Positions 34,286 to 42,984 of a stretch of 64,000 bases of DNA are shown piece after piece. The position numbers and the translations under genes were made by a program. Position 1 is the first letter of the stretch, and each line of letters opens with the position of its first letter. The stretch is from Paenibacillus campinasensis (GTDB taxonomy: Bacteria > Bacillota > Bacilli > Paenibacillales > Paenibacillaceae). The stretch is from the NCBI RefSeq assembly GCF_002272015.1, contig NZ_NPBY01000030.1:202719-266718 (forward strand), given 5' to 3'. The notes below the pieces were generated by a model. That model saw only the letters and a program-made list of their open reading frames with translations, searched no databases and had not been told where the DNA came from.

Positions 34286-35335
34286 CTACGATTTGATCAT
34301 CTGCTTCACAAGCTCCCGGTTCCGTTCCTTAAACACTTCATTATGGGAAGATACCATCGCGCTCTTATGCGCTTCCGGATCTATGTACCGCTTCGCGCTG
34401 TTAACCGCGTTGGCCGCATCCTGGAATGCGCCTGCAATCAGATGCAGCTTGCCGTCATAATGCAGGATATCCCCCGCTGCGTAAAGGCCTGGAATGGATG
34501 ACTGACAATGGGCATTGCCTGCGATATAGAAGTCATCAACCCGGGAAATGTCCAGCTGGCTGTTCTCCAGCAGCGACATGTCACGCTCATAGCCGTGGTT
34601 GATGATGACCTCATCCACCGGAACCACAGTAACCTCGCCGGTCTGGCTGTTCGTTAGCTCCACACGCTCGATCATCTCATGATTATCCGAGGCCAGCAGT
34701 TTGGTAATCTCGGTGTGGAAGAAGCAGGTGACGGAGCTGTTCAGCAGCTGGTCAACCTGGGCTTCATGACCGCTGAGCGCATCCTTGCGGTAAGCAAGGT
34801 ACACCTTCTTCGCCACCGGCTCGAGCTCGTTGGCCCAATCGACCGCCGAATTGCCGCCGCCGGATACAATGACCGTTTTGCCCTTGAAGTGCTGAAGCGA
34901 CTTGACCGTATAGTTCAGATTGGAGACCTCGAAGCGATCCGCGCCATCAATCTGCAGCTTCTGCGGATTCAGAATACCGCCACCAACAGCCACAATGACG
35001 GTTCTGGACAGATGGATGCCTGAATTGGACGTATGAAGCTCAAACAATCCCTCTGCATTTCGGGAAATCGATTCCACCTTCTCATTCAGGAACACTTCCG
35101 GATTGAAAGTTAAGCCCTGTTGAACCATCTGCTCAATCAGCTTCGCACCGGGAATCGGCGTCTGCCCGCCAACATCCCAGATCATCTTTTCCGGATACAC
35201 ATGGACTTTGCCGCCCAGCATCGGCTGATATTCGATAATCTTGGTTTTCATCCCACGCAGGCCACTGTAGAAAGCCGAATACAGTCCCGCTGGCCCACCG
35301 CCGATGACGGTCACGTCAAAAATCTCATTGCTCAT
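34286..35335 (-). CDS. Ferredoxin/flavodoxin-NADP+ reductase, thioredoxin-reductase-like type
   Basis: 349 residues. FAD-binding GGGPAG at 12-17, the NADP loop VSGGGNSAVDWANEL and the second FAD motif GLYAAGDI are present, but the CxxC redox pair of thioredoxin reductase is absent. This matches the YumC/YcgT group, which reduces ferredoxins and flavodoxins with NADPH. The start is ATG 35335 with a GGGAGTGAAG site. A Fur box (35388-35406) lies 53 nt upstream, so the gene is likely iron-repressed, as reported for ycgT in Bacillus subtilis. It is divergent from a siderophore ABC ATPase with its own Fur box; it may supply electrons for iron release or use. Confidence 0.88.
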   Translation of the reverse strand: MSNEIFDVTVIGGGPAGLYSAFYSGLRGMKTKIIEYQPMLGGKVHVYPEKMIWDVGGQTPIPGAKLIEQMVQQGLTFNPEVFLNEKVESISRNAEGLFELHTSNSGIHLSRTVIVAVGGGILNPQKLQIDGADRFEVSNLNYTVKSLQHFKGKTVIVSGGGNSAVDWANELEPVAKKVYLAYRKDALSGHEAQVDQLLNSSVTCFFHTEITKLLASDNHEMIERVELTNSQTGEVTVVPVDEVIINHGYERDMSLLENSQLDISRVDDFYIAGNAHCQSSIPGLYAAGDILHYDGKLHLIAGAFQDAANAVNSAKRYIDPEAHKSAMVSSHNEVFKERNRELVKQMIKS

Positions 35336-35387
35336 CCATCTTCACTCCCGATCTATTATTCATGGCCTGTTCTCAGCCAATAACGTA

Positions 35388-35406
35388 AATGATTATCATT
35401 ATCATT
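35388..35406 (-). promoter_or_regulatory. Fur box of the flavin reductase gene
   Basis: AATGATTATCATTATCATT fits the 7-1-7 Fur consensus (TGATAAT and its repeat) with one or two mismatches. Confidence 0.8.
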
Positions 35407-35595
35407 TAGTATACGTGCAATCTACTCCAATTACAATGTCGGATTTATGAAATATTCATCTTTTCCTCATCTTTAAAGCCTGATTTCTTTAGAAAAACAA
35501 GCTTAATCGTCCCCGCTTTCGTCAAAAAATGAACATAAATTATTTTTATTTCCTATATAAATTAATATTTTTTAAATTTATAATTAAGAAGTTTA

Positions 35596-35651
35596 TTGAC
35601 AAAAAGAAAGCCTGCGTTTAATATTATGGCTGATATTGAGAATCATTATCA
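35596..35651 (+). promoter_or_regulatory. Sigma-A promoter with Fur box for the siderophore ABC ATPase
   Basis: TTGACA (35596-35601), 17-bp spacer, TAATAT (35619-35624), followed by a Fur box TGATATTGAGAATCATTATC from 35631, at the expected transcript start. Confidence 0.82.
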
Positions 35652-35684
35652 TGAATAAATCCCACCTTTGGAGGTGCTTTTCAT

Positions 35685-36542
35685 ATGACCCGCCTGAGTA
35701 CCGACCGATTAAACGTCGGCTATGGTGAAAACCTCATATTGAACCGTCTTAATGTAGATATCCCCGACAAGAAGATCACAACGATCATCGGCTCGAACGG
35801 CTGCGGGAAATCGACCTTGCTGAAAGCGATCACCCGCATTATCCCGCATCAGGGCGGCTCCGTGGTACTGGATGGCGAAGACATTTCCAGGGTACATACG
35901 AAGCTGTTGGCCAAGAAGATGGCCATTCTGCCTCAGACGCCGGAAGGACCGGGCGGATTGACGGTAGGCGAGCTGGTATCCTACGGGCGCTTCCCTCATC
36001 AGCGGGGTTTCGGACGCCTGTCAAAGCAGGATATGGAGGTTATCGACTGGGCGCTTGAAGTAACAGGAACCCAGCAGTATAAATACCGTTCCGTGGATGC
36101 GCTGTCCGGTGGACAGCGTCAGCGCGTGTGGATCGCCATGGCGCTGGCACAGGAAACGGAAATGATCTTTCTGGATGAGCCTACAACTTACCTGGATATG
36201 GCCCACCAGCTTGAGGTGCTTGAGCTTCTTCAGAAGCTGAACGAAGAGCAGCAACGGACGATCGTTATGGTTCTCCATGATATTAACCATGCGGCGCGAT
36301 TTGCCGATTACATCATCGCCATGAAGAATGGCCAGATTGTAAAGACTGGATCAAGTGAAGAAGTTATTACTCACGACGTGCTTAGAAAGGTTTTCAATAT
36401 TGATGCTGAGATCGGCCGTGACCCTCGGACCGGAAAGCCTGTATGCATCACTTATCATTTGCTAAAAGGAGAAGTAGAGGATAACCACCTACTTGAACAA
36501 GAGCCGGAAGTGGATATGGTTCTTGCCGCTGCTGGTCGTTAG
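35685..36542 (+). CDS. Iron-siderophore ABC transporter ATP-binding protein (FecE/YusV type)
   Basis: 285 residues. Walker A GSNGCGKST at 36-44, Q-loop ILPQTP at 81-86, signature LSGGQRQR at 140-147, Walker B MIFLDEP at 160-166 and the switch His in VLHDINHA. It energises import of ferric siderophores through a FecCD-type permease. The ribosome site is GGAGGTG before ATG 35685. Regulation by Fur is expected from the promoter. The gene just downstream is only the tail of a permease, so the ATPase must work with permeases encoded elsewhere, as YusV does for several systems in B. subtilis. Confidence 0.92.
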   Translation: MTRLSTDRLNVGYGENLILNRLNVDIPDKKITTIIGSNGCGKSTLLKAITRIIPHQGGSVVLDGEDISRVHTKLLAKKMAILPQTPEGPGGLTVGELVSYGRFPHQRGFGRLSKQDMEVIDWALEVTGTQQYKYRSVDALSGGQRQRVWIAMALAQETEMIFLDEPTTYLDMAHQLEVLELLQKLNEEQQRTIVMVLHDINHAARFADYIIAMKNGQIVKTGSSEEVITHDVLRKVFNIDAEIGRDPRTGKPVCITYHLLKGEVEDNHLLEQEPEVDMVLAAAGR

Positions 36543-36545
36543 TGC

Positions 36546-36749
36546 ATGCGGGGCCCGCATATCGCCAAGGCGCTGGTCGGCTCGCGCAACCAGCTGTACA
36601 TTCCGGTCGCCATATTGATCGGCGGCTGGATGCTGCTTCTGGCTGACACCATCGGGCACAATCTGGCCGATCCTGACGGCATTACTGCAGGCATTATGGT
36701 CGCTTTGATCGGCGCTCCATACTTTGTGTATCTGCTGCTGAAGAAATAA
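36546..36749 (+). pseudogene. C-terminal remnant of a FecCD-family iron-siderophore permease
   Basis: Immediately after the ATPase stop, the same frame encodes RGPHIAKALVGSRNQLYIPV and two helices ending ITAGIMVALIGAPYFVYLLLKK. This matches the last about 65 residues of FecCD permeases (GLxxPHIAR.LVG ... G...ALIGAPFF.YLL), which are normally about 330 residues. The first about 80 percent, including any start with a ribosome site, is missing. A terminator follows. A deletion that joined the ATPase gene end to the permease gene end explains this best. Confidence 0.8.
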
Positions 36750-36753
36750 CGCG

Positions 36754-36797
36754 AAAGCCCCTATCCAGCATGTGCAACGGGATAGGGGCTTTTTATT
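36754..36797. terminator. Terminator between the siderophore locus and the BCCT gene
   Basis: AAAGCCCCTATCC ... GGGATAGGGGCTTTTTATTT; works for the plus strand and probably for the convergent gene. Confidence 0.88.
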
Positions 36798-36822
36798 TAC
36801 TGCTACTGGATGCTTCCTGTTC

Positions 36823-38373
36823 TTACTTCCTTTCTTTGTTTGCCGCTTCCTCCAGGCGTCGAAATCGCTTCAGATCCGACTTCCGAATCGGAAGCGGCTC
36901 GCGGCGCAGCAGTTTAACCACCGCTACGATCAGCAGCAGGAGCAGTACGGCGAACGGAAGCGCTGCAATCAGCGACGCGGTCTGGAGCGCCTCCAGGCCA
37001 CCGGTATAAAGCAGCACCCCGGCAATCGCAGCCATCAGCGTGCCCCATACCAGCTTGATCAACATCGGGGGGTTCAGGCTGCCGAAGGTGGTCATGCTGG
37101 ACAAAATATACGTTGCCGAATCCGCCGACGTGACCAGAAAGGTCAGAATCAGCAGGACAGACAGAATCGACGTTATTGTCGATAACGGCAGCTGATTGAA
37201 CAGCTGGAACAAAGCCGAGGTCACATCCTCATGCACCGCATTGGCGATGCCTGCCCCGCCATGGAGATCATACCAGATGGCTGTGCCGCCGAATGCCGCA
37301 ATCCACAGACAGGCAATGAACGGCGGTACAACCATGACGCCGACGATGAACTCGCGAATGGTTCGTCCCCGGGATACTCTGGCGATAAAGGCGCCTACAT
37401 AAGGCGACCAGGCAATCGCCCACGCCCAGTAGAAGATCGTCCAGTCGCGCACCCAGGTTCCCCCTACATAAGGCTGCAGACGAAGGCTGTATTGCACAAA
37501 ATTCGTCACATAATCGCCGAGCGCCAGCGTAAAGGTCTCCAGAATAAAGACAGTAGGCCCCAGTATAAAGACAAACAGCAGAAATACAAGCGCCAGCCCC
37601 AGGTTCACATTGCTTAAATACCGGATGCCTTTATCCAGTCCCGTCGTGGAGGAGATCATATAGGCCACAAAAATAAACGCCAGAAGTCCGAGCTGAATCC
37701 ATACGCTGTTGCCGATACCCATAATGGAATTCAGACCCCCGCTCATCTGCATGACACCGAGCCCGATGGAAGTTGCAATCCCCATCACCGTGGCGATGAC
37801 CGCCAGGATGTCAATCGTGTTCCTCACCGCAGGCTTGTTCCCCGTCACAGGCTCAAGCGCCGTAGATACAAGCCCATCTTTCTCCTTGCGAAACTGCAGA
37901 AAAGCAATCACCAGCCCGACCAGCGCAAATACCGACCACTGGCTGATTCCCCAGTGAAAGAACGAATATCCCATCGCCAACCGTGCGGCTGACTCGGTCT
38001 GTGGCTCCACCCCGGAGAACGGTGTGGTGAAGAAATGGCTCATCGGCTCTGCAACCCCCCAGAACACCAGACCTACCCCAAAGCCCGCAGAGAACAGCAT
38101 CCCGATCCAGGTAAAGAACGGATAATCGGGCTTCTGCTTATCGCCGCCGAGCCGGATGTTTCCGTATTTACTCGCCGCCACCCATATCAGAAAGATGATA
38201 ATGACGAACACGGACAACAGATAGAACCAGCCGAAACTGCTTGTTGTGACATTGAATAAAAAGCTGGCGGTTGCGCCAAACGCGTTCGGCATCACGGCTC
38301 CTAATACGGCGAGAACCGCAATAATGATTGCAGCAACAGTAAACACCGTATTTTTCAGGAGATTCCCTTTCAT
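36823..38373 (-). CDS. BCCT-family betaine/choline/carnitine transporter (OpuD-like)
   Basis: About 516 residues with 12 helices. The betaine-binding helix signature WTIFYWAWAIAWSPYVGAFIARVSRGRTIREF is clear, and GFGVGLVFWGVAEPMSHF is the helix-3 motif. The family imports glycine betaine and related osmoprotectants with Na+ or H+. The tail is charged (LRREPLPIRKSDLKRFRRLEEAANKERK) as in osmosensing members. The start is ATG 38373 with GGGG eight bases upstream; the GTG at 38382 is too near. Substrate cannot be fixed from sequence. Confidence 0.88.
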   Translation of the reverse strand: MKGNLLKNTVFTVAAIIIAVLAVLGAVMPNAFGATASFLFNVTTSSFGWFYLLSVFVIIIFLIWVAASKYGNIRLGGDKQKPDYPFFTWIGMLFSAGFGVGLVFWGVAEPMSHFFTTPFSGVEPQTESAARLAMGYSFFHWGISQWSVFALVGLVIAFLQFRKEKDGLVSTALEPVTGNKPAVRNTIDILAVIATVMGIATSIGLGVMQMSGGLNSIMGIGNSVWIQLGLLAFIFVAYMISSTTGLDKGIRYLSNVNLGLALVFLLFVFILGPTVFILETFTLALGDYVTNFVQYSLRLQPYVGGTWVRDWTIFYWAWAIAWSPYVGAFIARVSRGRTIREFIVGVMVVPPFIACLWIAAFGGTAIWYDLHGGAGIANAVHEDVTSALFQLFNQLPLSTITSILSVLLILTFLVTSADSATYILSSMTTFGSLNPPMLIKLVWGTLMAAIAGVLLYTGGLEALQTASLIAALPFAVLLLLLIVAVVKLLRREPLPIRKSDLKRFRRLEEAANKERK

Positions 38374-38510
38374 ATGTGTCACCCCAACCTGATCTGGTTT
38401 ATCGTACTCTGTTCAGTATTTCTTTTTAAACCAAATTTGATGTACTTAATCGGTAAATTGGGGAAGCTGGGTTTCGAGACCCAAGTGCGGGGAACGGCTG
38501 AACATACGAT

Positions 38511-38564
38511 AAAAGCCCGGACAGCAAAATCCGGGAACGCTCTCCCCTCTTCCGCTGTCCGGGC
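38511..38564 (-). terminator. Terminator of the dioxygenase gene
   Basis: On the minus strand, GCCCGGACAGC pairs with GCTGTCCGGGC and is followed by TTTTATCG. Confidence 0.82.
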
Positions 38565-38592
38565 CATATTCATCACTTACTGTGCCAAGCGA

Positions 38593-39570
38593 TTATTCCT
38601 TCACGAACGTTCTCGTGCTTCGTACCGTATCAATCGGCCGTACCATTCGCTCGATCTGCTCCCGCTTGGACTCCAGGAACGGAGGCAGCGACAGCTTCTC
38701 GCCAAGCGTCTCGTAAGGCTCATCGCCCATAAAGCCGGGGCCGTCCGTGGCGAACTCAAACAGAATCTGCGGCGCCACCCGGGTATACAAGGATTCGAAG
38801 AAGAAGCGGTCCACATGGCCCGAATGACGGAAATTGAAGCTGTCCAGACGCTCGATCCAGTGCTCCAGTGCAGCGCGGTCCTCCACGCGGAAGGCCGCAT
38901 GGTGAACCGTACCGAAGCCTTGGCGCGCCCGGGGAAGAACCGTGTTATAATCAACGACAACCTGCGCACCGTTTCCGCCTTCTCCGACTTCGAACAAATG
39001 CAGGGAGCCCGCCTGGTCAATCTCGGTGAACGCAAGCACCTTCTCCATCACTTCCTTGAACTCCGCAAAGTTCGAGACGCGGACAAAAATCGGACCTAGG
39101 CCGGTAATCGCATACTCCAGCGGAATCGGGCCATTCTGCCATGGTGTGCCGGATGCCACGCCCTCGTTCAGCTCATCAGAGATGAGCTGATACTCTTGAT
39201 CGTCGAAATCGACAAACACCAGCACCTTTTTCCCGAATAGCTCTTGAATGCCTCTGTGCTTCACCTGCAGCCGGTCAAAGCGTTTAACCCAATAGTCCAG
39301 CGCCGCATCGGTTGGCACCCGGAATGACGTTCTATAAATCTCGTCCGTGCCATGCATGCCCTTCGGAATTCCCGGAAAGTCGAAAAACGTCATGTCCGTC
39401 CCGGCACTTCCCTTGTCATCGGCAAAAAACAAATGATAGGTCCGGATATCGTCCTGATTCACCGTTTTCTTCACGAGGCGCATGCCCAGTACATAGGTGA
39501 AGAACTCGTAGTTCTTCTCCGCGCTGCTCGTAATGGCTGTAACGTGATGTATCCCTTTTAATTGATTCAT
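38593..39570 (-). CDS. Ring-cleaving dioxygenase of the vicinal oxygen chelate superfamily (MhqA/MhqO-like)
   Basis: 325 residues with two VOC (glyoxalase-like) modules. Metal ligands are likely in GIHHVTAIT (about His8), GTVHHAAFRV (about His221) and a Glu near ILFEFATDGPGF. It closely resembles the Bacillus MhqA/MhqE/MhqO proteins, which act on hydroquinones and are induced by quinone-like compounds and diamide. A perfect palindrome ATACTATAGTAT (39674-39685) overlaps the putative -10 region, a probable repressor site. The start is ATG 39570 with GGAGGG upstream. It is a single gene. Confidence 0.85.
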   Translation of the reverse strand: MNQLKGIHHVTAITSSAEKNYEFFTYVLGMRLVKKTVNQDDIRTYHLFFADDKGSAGTDMTFFDFPGIPKGMHGTDEIYRTSFRVPTDAALDYWVKRFDRLQVKHRGIQELFGKKVLVFVDFDDQEYQLISDELNEGVASGTPWQNGPIPLEYAITGLGPIFVRVSNFAEFKEVMEKVLAFTEIDQAGSLHLFEVGEGGNGAQVVVDYNTVLPRARQGFGTVHHAAFRVEDRAALEHWIERLDSFNFRHSGHVDRFFFESLYTRVAPQILFEFATDGPGFMGDEPYETLGEKLSLPPFLESKREQIERMVRPIDTVRSTRTFVKE

Positions 39571-39673
39571 GATTGAAGCCCTCCATCTCCAAATATATAG
39601 GAAGTCTGGTTAACGACAAGTTCCTTCCGGCTCCCTCATTTAATTTTAAATAATAATTCTTAATTTAAAGATA

Positions 39674-39703
39674 ATACTATAGTATTTCATGTGATTCGTC
39701 AAT
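39674..39703 (-). promoter_or_regulatory. Promoter with palindromic operator upstream of the dioxygenase gene
   Basis: Minus strand TTGACG, a 17-bp spacer and TAGTAT; the perfect 12-bp palindrome ATACTATAGTAT at 39674-39685 covers the -10 region. Confidence 0.5.
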
Positions 39704-39800
39704 AGTGTGAAAAAGGCGATCTATAGCCTTTATCCCCAAAGCGACGTTCAAAGCCTTCCCTGAATCAGCATGCATCATACATATCGATATTTTAAACAAA

Positions 39801-39845
39801 ACAAAAAGAAGAATACCAACGAACAGGCATGGCATTCTTCTTTTG
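39801..39845 (-). terminator. Terminator of the tandem GNAT gene
   Basis: On the minus strand, AAAGAAGAAT.CCA pairs with TGG.ATTCTTCTTT, followed by TTGTTTTG. Confidence 0.8.
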
Positions 39846-39864
39846 GGTTCAGATCACTCGTTTA

Positions 39865-40875
39865 TTAAGACGAGCAGCGAACTATATCTTCAATATTGGC
39901 GGTAATTTTATATTGTCCCCGTAGAGGTTTGTAGCCGAGCTGACTGTTAATTCTCAGAATAGGCTCATTTAAAGAGTCATTGTCAGTGCGGATGTACACA
40001 GCCCCCCGCTGCTTGGCGAGCTGTATCGCTTTCAGCTTCAATGCCAGCCCAATCCCTTGGCCCCGGTACTTCCTGCTAACGCCAGTATACTCATGATACA
40101 TCCCCTTGGTACTCGGATTATACAGAACGTTAGTAACGCCAATATACCGGTCACGATCTGCAGCAATGAGCACCTGATCCGGAGCGTAACCATCGACTTC
40201 CAGAAGCCATGTTCTCCATTCCCTAATCGCAGGAACCTCGTCATGAAAGCCTGGAATATCAACAAGTGTCTCTTTATATAGCTCATACAGCTTTTCTTCA
40301 TTCTGAGGGGTGAACTCATCTTTCAGGGTTGTAAATCTCAGTCCGCGCCCTTCCAGCTTTCGAAATAGCTCCACTCCGCCAAAGCTGCTCCTATCGAAAT
40401 GCTCCATTGGTAAGACAGATTGGTATGTATGCCGCTCTATAGTGAATCCTTGCTGTCTGGCGAAGCGCAACGAGTCCTCACAATCGTCCCATATCTCTGA
40501 CACCAGCCTCTTCGCGCCTAGACCCTGGCTCCAAAGGGCCGCATGCCTAGCCAAGAGCTGACCAACTCCTTGTCGGCGATAAGATTTCATCACAATTAAC
40601 GTATTGTTGATCTGCCCAGGCTCCGTCCAAGGAGCTCGCCACGATAACAAATAACCAACAATTTCACCCGCCGCTGTTACGGCTACCCTTCGAGTCCGAT
40701 CATAGCCTGCAAGCAGTCCATCCGCATTCAGGTAGGTGTGGCCCTCGGTATACATCTTAGCATCGTCTTCCATCAGCCGTTCTGCCGTCGTCGGCTCAGG
40801 CCAATAACTGTTTAACAGCCGTGCAATCCCCTCGTAATCCTCCGGGAGCTGCAGCGGCCGGATTGTACTGGTCAC
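39865..40875 (-). CDS. Protein with two GNAT acetyltransferase domains
   Basis: 336 residues. Domain 1 has YRRQGVGQLLARHA (about 99-112) and domain 2 has YRGQGIGLALKLKAIQLAKQRG (about 276-297), both classic acetyl-CoA pyrophosphate loops. Tandem GNATs include mycothiol synthase and various antibiotic- or peptide-modifying enzymes; nothing here identifies the acceptor. The start is ATG 40875 (weak GGGG about 13 nt away). It is a single gene with its own terminator. Confidence 0.8.
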   Translation of the reverse strand: MTSTIRPLQLPEDYEGIARLLNSYWPEPTTAERLMEDDAKMYTEGHTYLNADGLLAGYDRTRRVAVTAAGEIVGYLLSWRAPWTEPGQINNTLIVMKSYRRQGVGQLLARHAALWSQGLGAKRLVSEIWDDCEDSLRFARQQGFTIERHTYQSVLPMEHFDRSSFGGVELFRKLEGRGLRFTTLKDEFTPQNEEKLYELYKETLVDIPGFHDEVPAIREWRTWLLEVDGYAPDQVLIAADRDRYIGVTNVLYNPSTKGMYHEYTGVSRKYRGQGIGLALKLKAIQLAKQRGAVYIRTDNDSLNEPILRINSQLGYKPLRGQYKITANIEDIVRCSS

Positions 40876-41188
40876 TACAGGTGACCCCCTCCCCAGTCGC
40901 TATACTCCGTCATTATGACATGCTCATATATGGATGGGTAGGGAAAAATTGTTTATAACCAATCTATCCGCCAACTTGATACAGAAACAGCAGCCCCTAG
41001 GCTTCTATTAGCCGACCCTGCACAATAAGACGGTGGGTGGCTTCATACAGCGGATAGTTGGGTTCTTTACAATTTCTCTACAAACCTAACATTCCTCGGA
41101 ATCTGATTCTGGAAGCGTAGATAGCATCATCCCACGCTTTTGCTATACACTATAAAGACAAGCTGATGACAAGAAATGTGGTGATTCC
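40876..41188. other. Intergenic region before the Bce-type response regulator
   Basis: 313 bp with no gene. It should contain the promoters of the divergent GNAT and regulator genes; TATAAA near 41151 could be a -10 box, with no good -35 element. Confidence 0.35.
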
Positions 41189-41881
41189 ATGTTTAAAATT
41201 ATGCTCATTGAGGACGATATCACGCTATACCATGAAATTAGAGACCGGCTGCAGCAGTGGTCCTACAACGTCTATGGCGTACAGGACTTCGGGAAGGTGA
41301 TGCAGGAATTTGCTGACATTCATCCCGATCTGGTCATCATCGATATCCAGCTGCCGAAGTTCGACGGCTTCCATTGGTGCAGAATGATCCGGGCCCATTC
41401 CAATGTGCCGATTATCTTTCTGTCCTCGCGGGACCATCCAACCGACATGGTGATGTCGATGCAGCTCGGGGCCGATGACTTCATTCAGAAGCCGTTCCAT
41501 TTCGAGGTGCTGATTGCGAAGATCCAGGCCACCCTGCGCCGGGTGTACAACTATAATACAGAGCGAATCGATCTGCGAACTTGGCGCGGCGCCACCGTCG
41601 AATATGTGAAGAATACAATGACGAACGAAGCGGGCACAGTGGAGCTGACGAAGAACGAGATGTATATTCTGAAGATGCTCATCGAGCGCAAAAATCAGAT
41701 TGTCAGCCGCGAAGAGCTCATTCAGAGCCTGTGGGATAACGAGCAGTTTGTCAGTGACAATACGCTGACCGTCAATGTGAACCGGCTGCGCAAGAAGCTG
41801 GAGTCCATCGGGCTGGCCTCGTTCATTGAAACGAAGGTCGGTCAAGGGTATATCGCCACGGAAGAGGCCGGCGTGCTATGA
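41189..41881 (+). CDS. OmpR/PhoB-family response regulator of a Bce-type module (BceR-like)
   Basis: 230 residues: receiver domain with phospho-acceptor Asp52 (LVIIDIQLPKFDG) and the C-terminal winged helix (LTKNEMYILKMLIERKNQIVSREELIQSLW, VNVNRLRKKL). It forms an ATGA overlap with the kinase gene. Together with the kinase and the downstream ABC transporter it makes a Bce-like detoxification module, which senses cell-wall-active peptides such as bacitracin and induces the transporter. The start is ATG 41189 with GTGGTGA upstream. Confidence 0.9.
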   Translation: MFKIMLIEDDITLYHEIRDRLQQWSYNVYGVQDFGKVMQEFADIHPDLVIIDIQLPKFDGFHWCRMIRAHSNVPIIFLSSRDHPTDMVMSMQLGADDFIQKPFHFEVLIAKIQATLRRVYNYNTERIDLRTWRGATVEYVKNTMTNEAGTVELTKNEMYILKMLIERKNQIVSREELIQSLWDNEQFVSDNTLTVNVNRLRKKLESIGLASFIETKVGQGYIATEEAGVL

Positions 41882-42903
41882 TCAGGCAATATCTGAGGGA
41901 GCGGCTCAGCTGGATCGGGTTGTTCCTGTTCCTGCAGCTGCTCGTGCTGTCCGTGGCCGCCATCGACATTTCGATCCCGCTTCGCTCCCTGCTGTATATC
42001 GTGTTTTTGTCAACGCTCGTGTTCATTGTGTTCCTGTTTGTCAGATACCAGAGGGAAACCCGGTTCTACAGACAACTGGCCGCCTGGGACGACACGTATG
42101 ACCTGGGTGCACTTGCTCACCCTGAACGTCCGTTTGAGGAACTCGTCATGCAGGCTCTCCACCAGCAAACGAATCGCTATCGGCGGGAAGTATCAGGCTA
42201 CAAGGCTGAGCTGGAGGGGGAGAAGGACGACCTGATGTCCTGGATTCATGAAGTGAAAACCCCGCTGACGACGATGCAGTTAATGATCGAGCGGCTGGAG
42301 GACCCCTCACTGAAGTCCAGACTGATGTACGAGTGGCTCCGTGTGCACCTGCTGCTGGATCAGCAGCTCCACCAGAAGCGGATCGCCTTTATCGAGAATG
42401 ACTTGTTCATCGAGACAATCCCGCTTGCCCCCATCCTTTCCAAGGAGATCAAGTCCTTGCAGTCCTGGTGCCTTCAAAAAGGCCTCGGTTTTGAACTCGA
42501 CATCCCGGGCAGTGAGGTGCTGTCAGACGCCAAATGGCTTGGGTTTATCGTCCGGCAGCTGCTGACCAATGCGGTAAAATACAGTAGCGACGGCTCTGAT
42601 ATCTCCGTGACAAGCGGCTGGGATGACGAGGGCCATGTGCAGCTTCACGTCCGGGATTTCGGACGCGGGATTGACCCCAAGGATGTACCGCGGATTTATG
42701 ACAAAGGCTTCACCTCGACCTCCATGCACAAGGATACCGCGTCGACCGGCATGGGACTCTATCTGGCCAGAAAAGCAGCCGATGCCCTCTCCATTCGGAT
42801 CGAGGTTGCATCGAAGTTAGGGTCCGGAACGACCTTCACGCTGACCTTTCCGCGCAGCCAGGATGTGGTTCAGACGACGGAGCTGTCTCAAAAGGGGGGT
42901 TAA
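41878..42903 (+). CDS. Intramembrane-sensing histidine kinase of a Bce-type module (BceS-like), C-terminus altered by an IS
   Basis: 341 residues: two N-terminal helices (about 11-32 and 37-57) with almost no extracellular loop, as in BceS-type kinases that sense through their ABC transporter; no HAMP. Phospho-acceptor His124 (SWIHEVKTPLT), N box LLTNAVKYSSDG, G1 DFGRGIDP and G2 STGMGLYLARK. The family ends shortly after TLTFP; here the last residues (ELSQKGG) are read from the terminal inverted repeat of the IS at 42879. The kinase core is complete, so it should still work. The IS now separates it from its transporter genes. Confidence 0.9.
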   Translation: MIRQYLRERLSWIGLFLFLQLLVLSVAAIDISIPLRSLLYIVFLSTLVFIVFLFVRYQRETRFYRQLAAWDDTYDLGALAHPERPFEELVMQALHQQTNRYRREVSGYKAELEGEKDDLMSWIHEVKTPLTTMQLMIERLEDPSLKSRLMYEWLRVHLLLDQQLHQKRIAFIENDLFIETIPLAPILSKEIKSLQSWCLQKGLGFELDIPGSEVLSDAKWLGFIVRQLLTNAVKYSSDGSDISVTSGWDDEGHVQLHVRDFGRGIDPKDVPRIYDKGFTSTSMHKDTASTGMGLYLARKAADALSIRIEVASKLGSGTTFTLTFPRSQDVVQTTELSQKGG

Positions 42904-42937
42904 AGAACGTACGAATCAGTAATCCCTGCTTTAGACA

Positions 42938-42984
42938 TTGAAAAACGACCGGTCAGGAGTCTATTCCTGACCGGCCGTTTTCAA
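42938..42984 (-). terminator. Terminator of the IS transposase gene
   Basis: GAAAACGGCCGGTCAGGA..TCCTGACCGG.CGTTTTTC, a stem of about 18 bp overlapping the transposase stop codon and ending in T-rich sequence on the minus strand. Confidence 0.75.
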
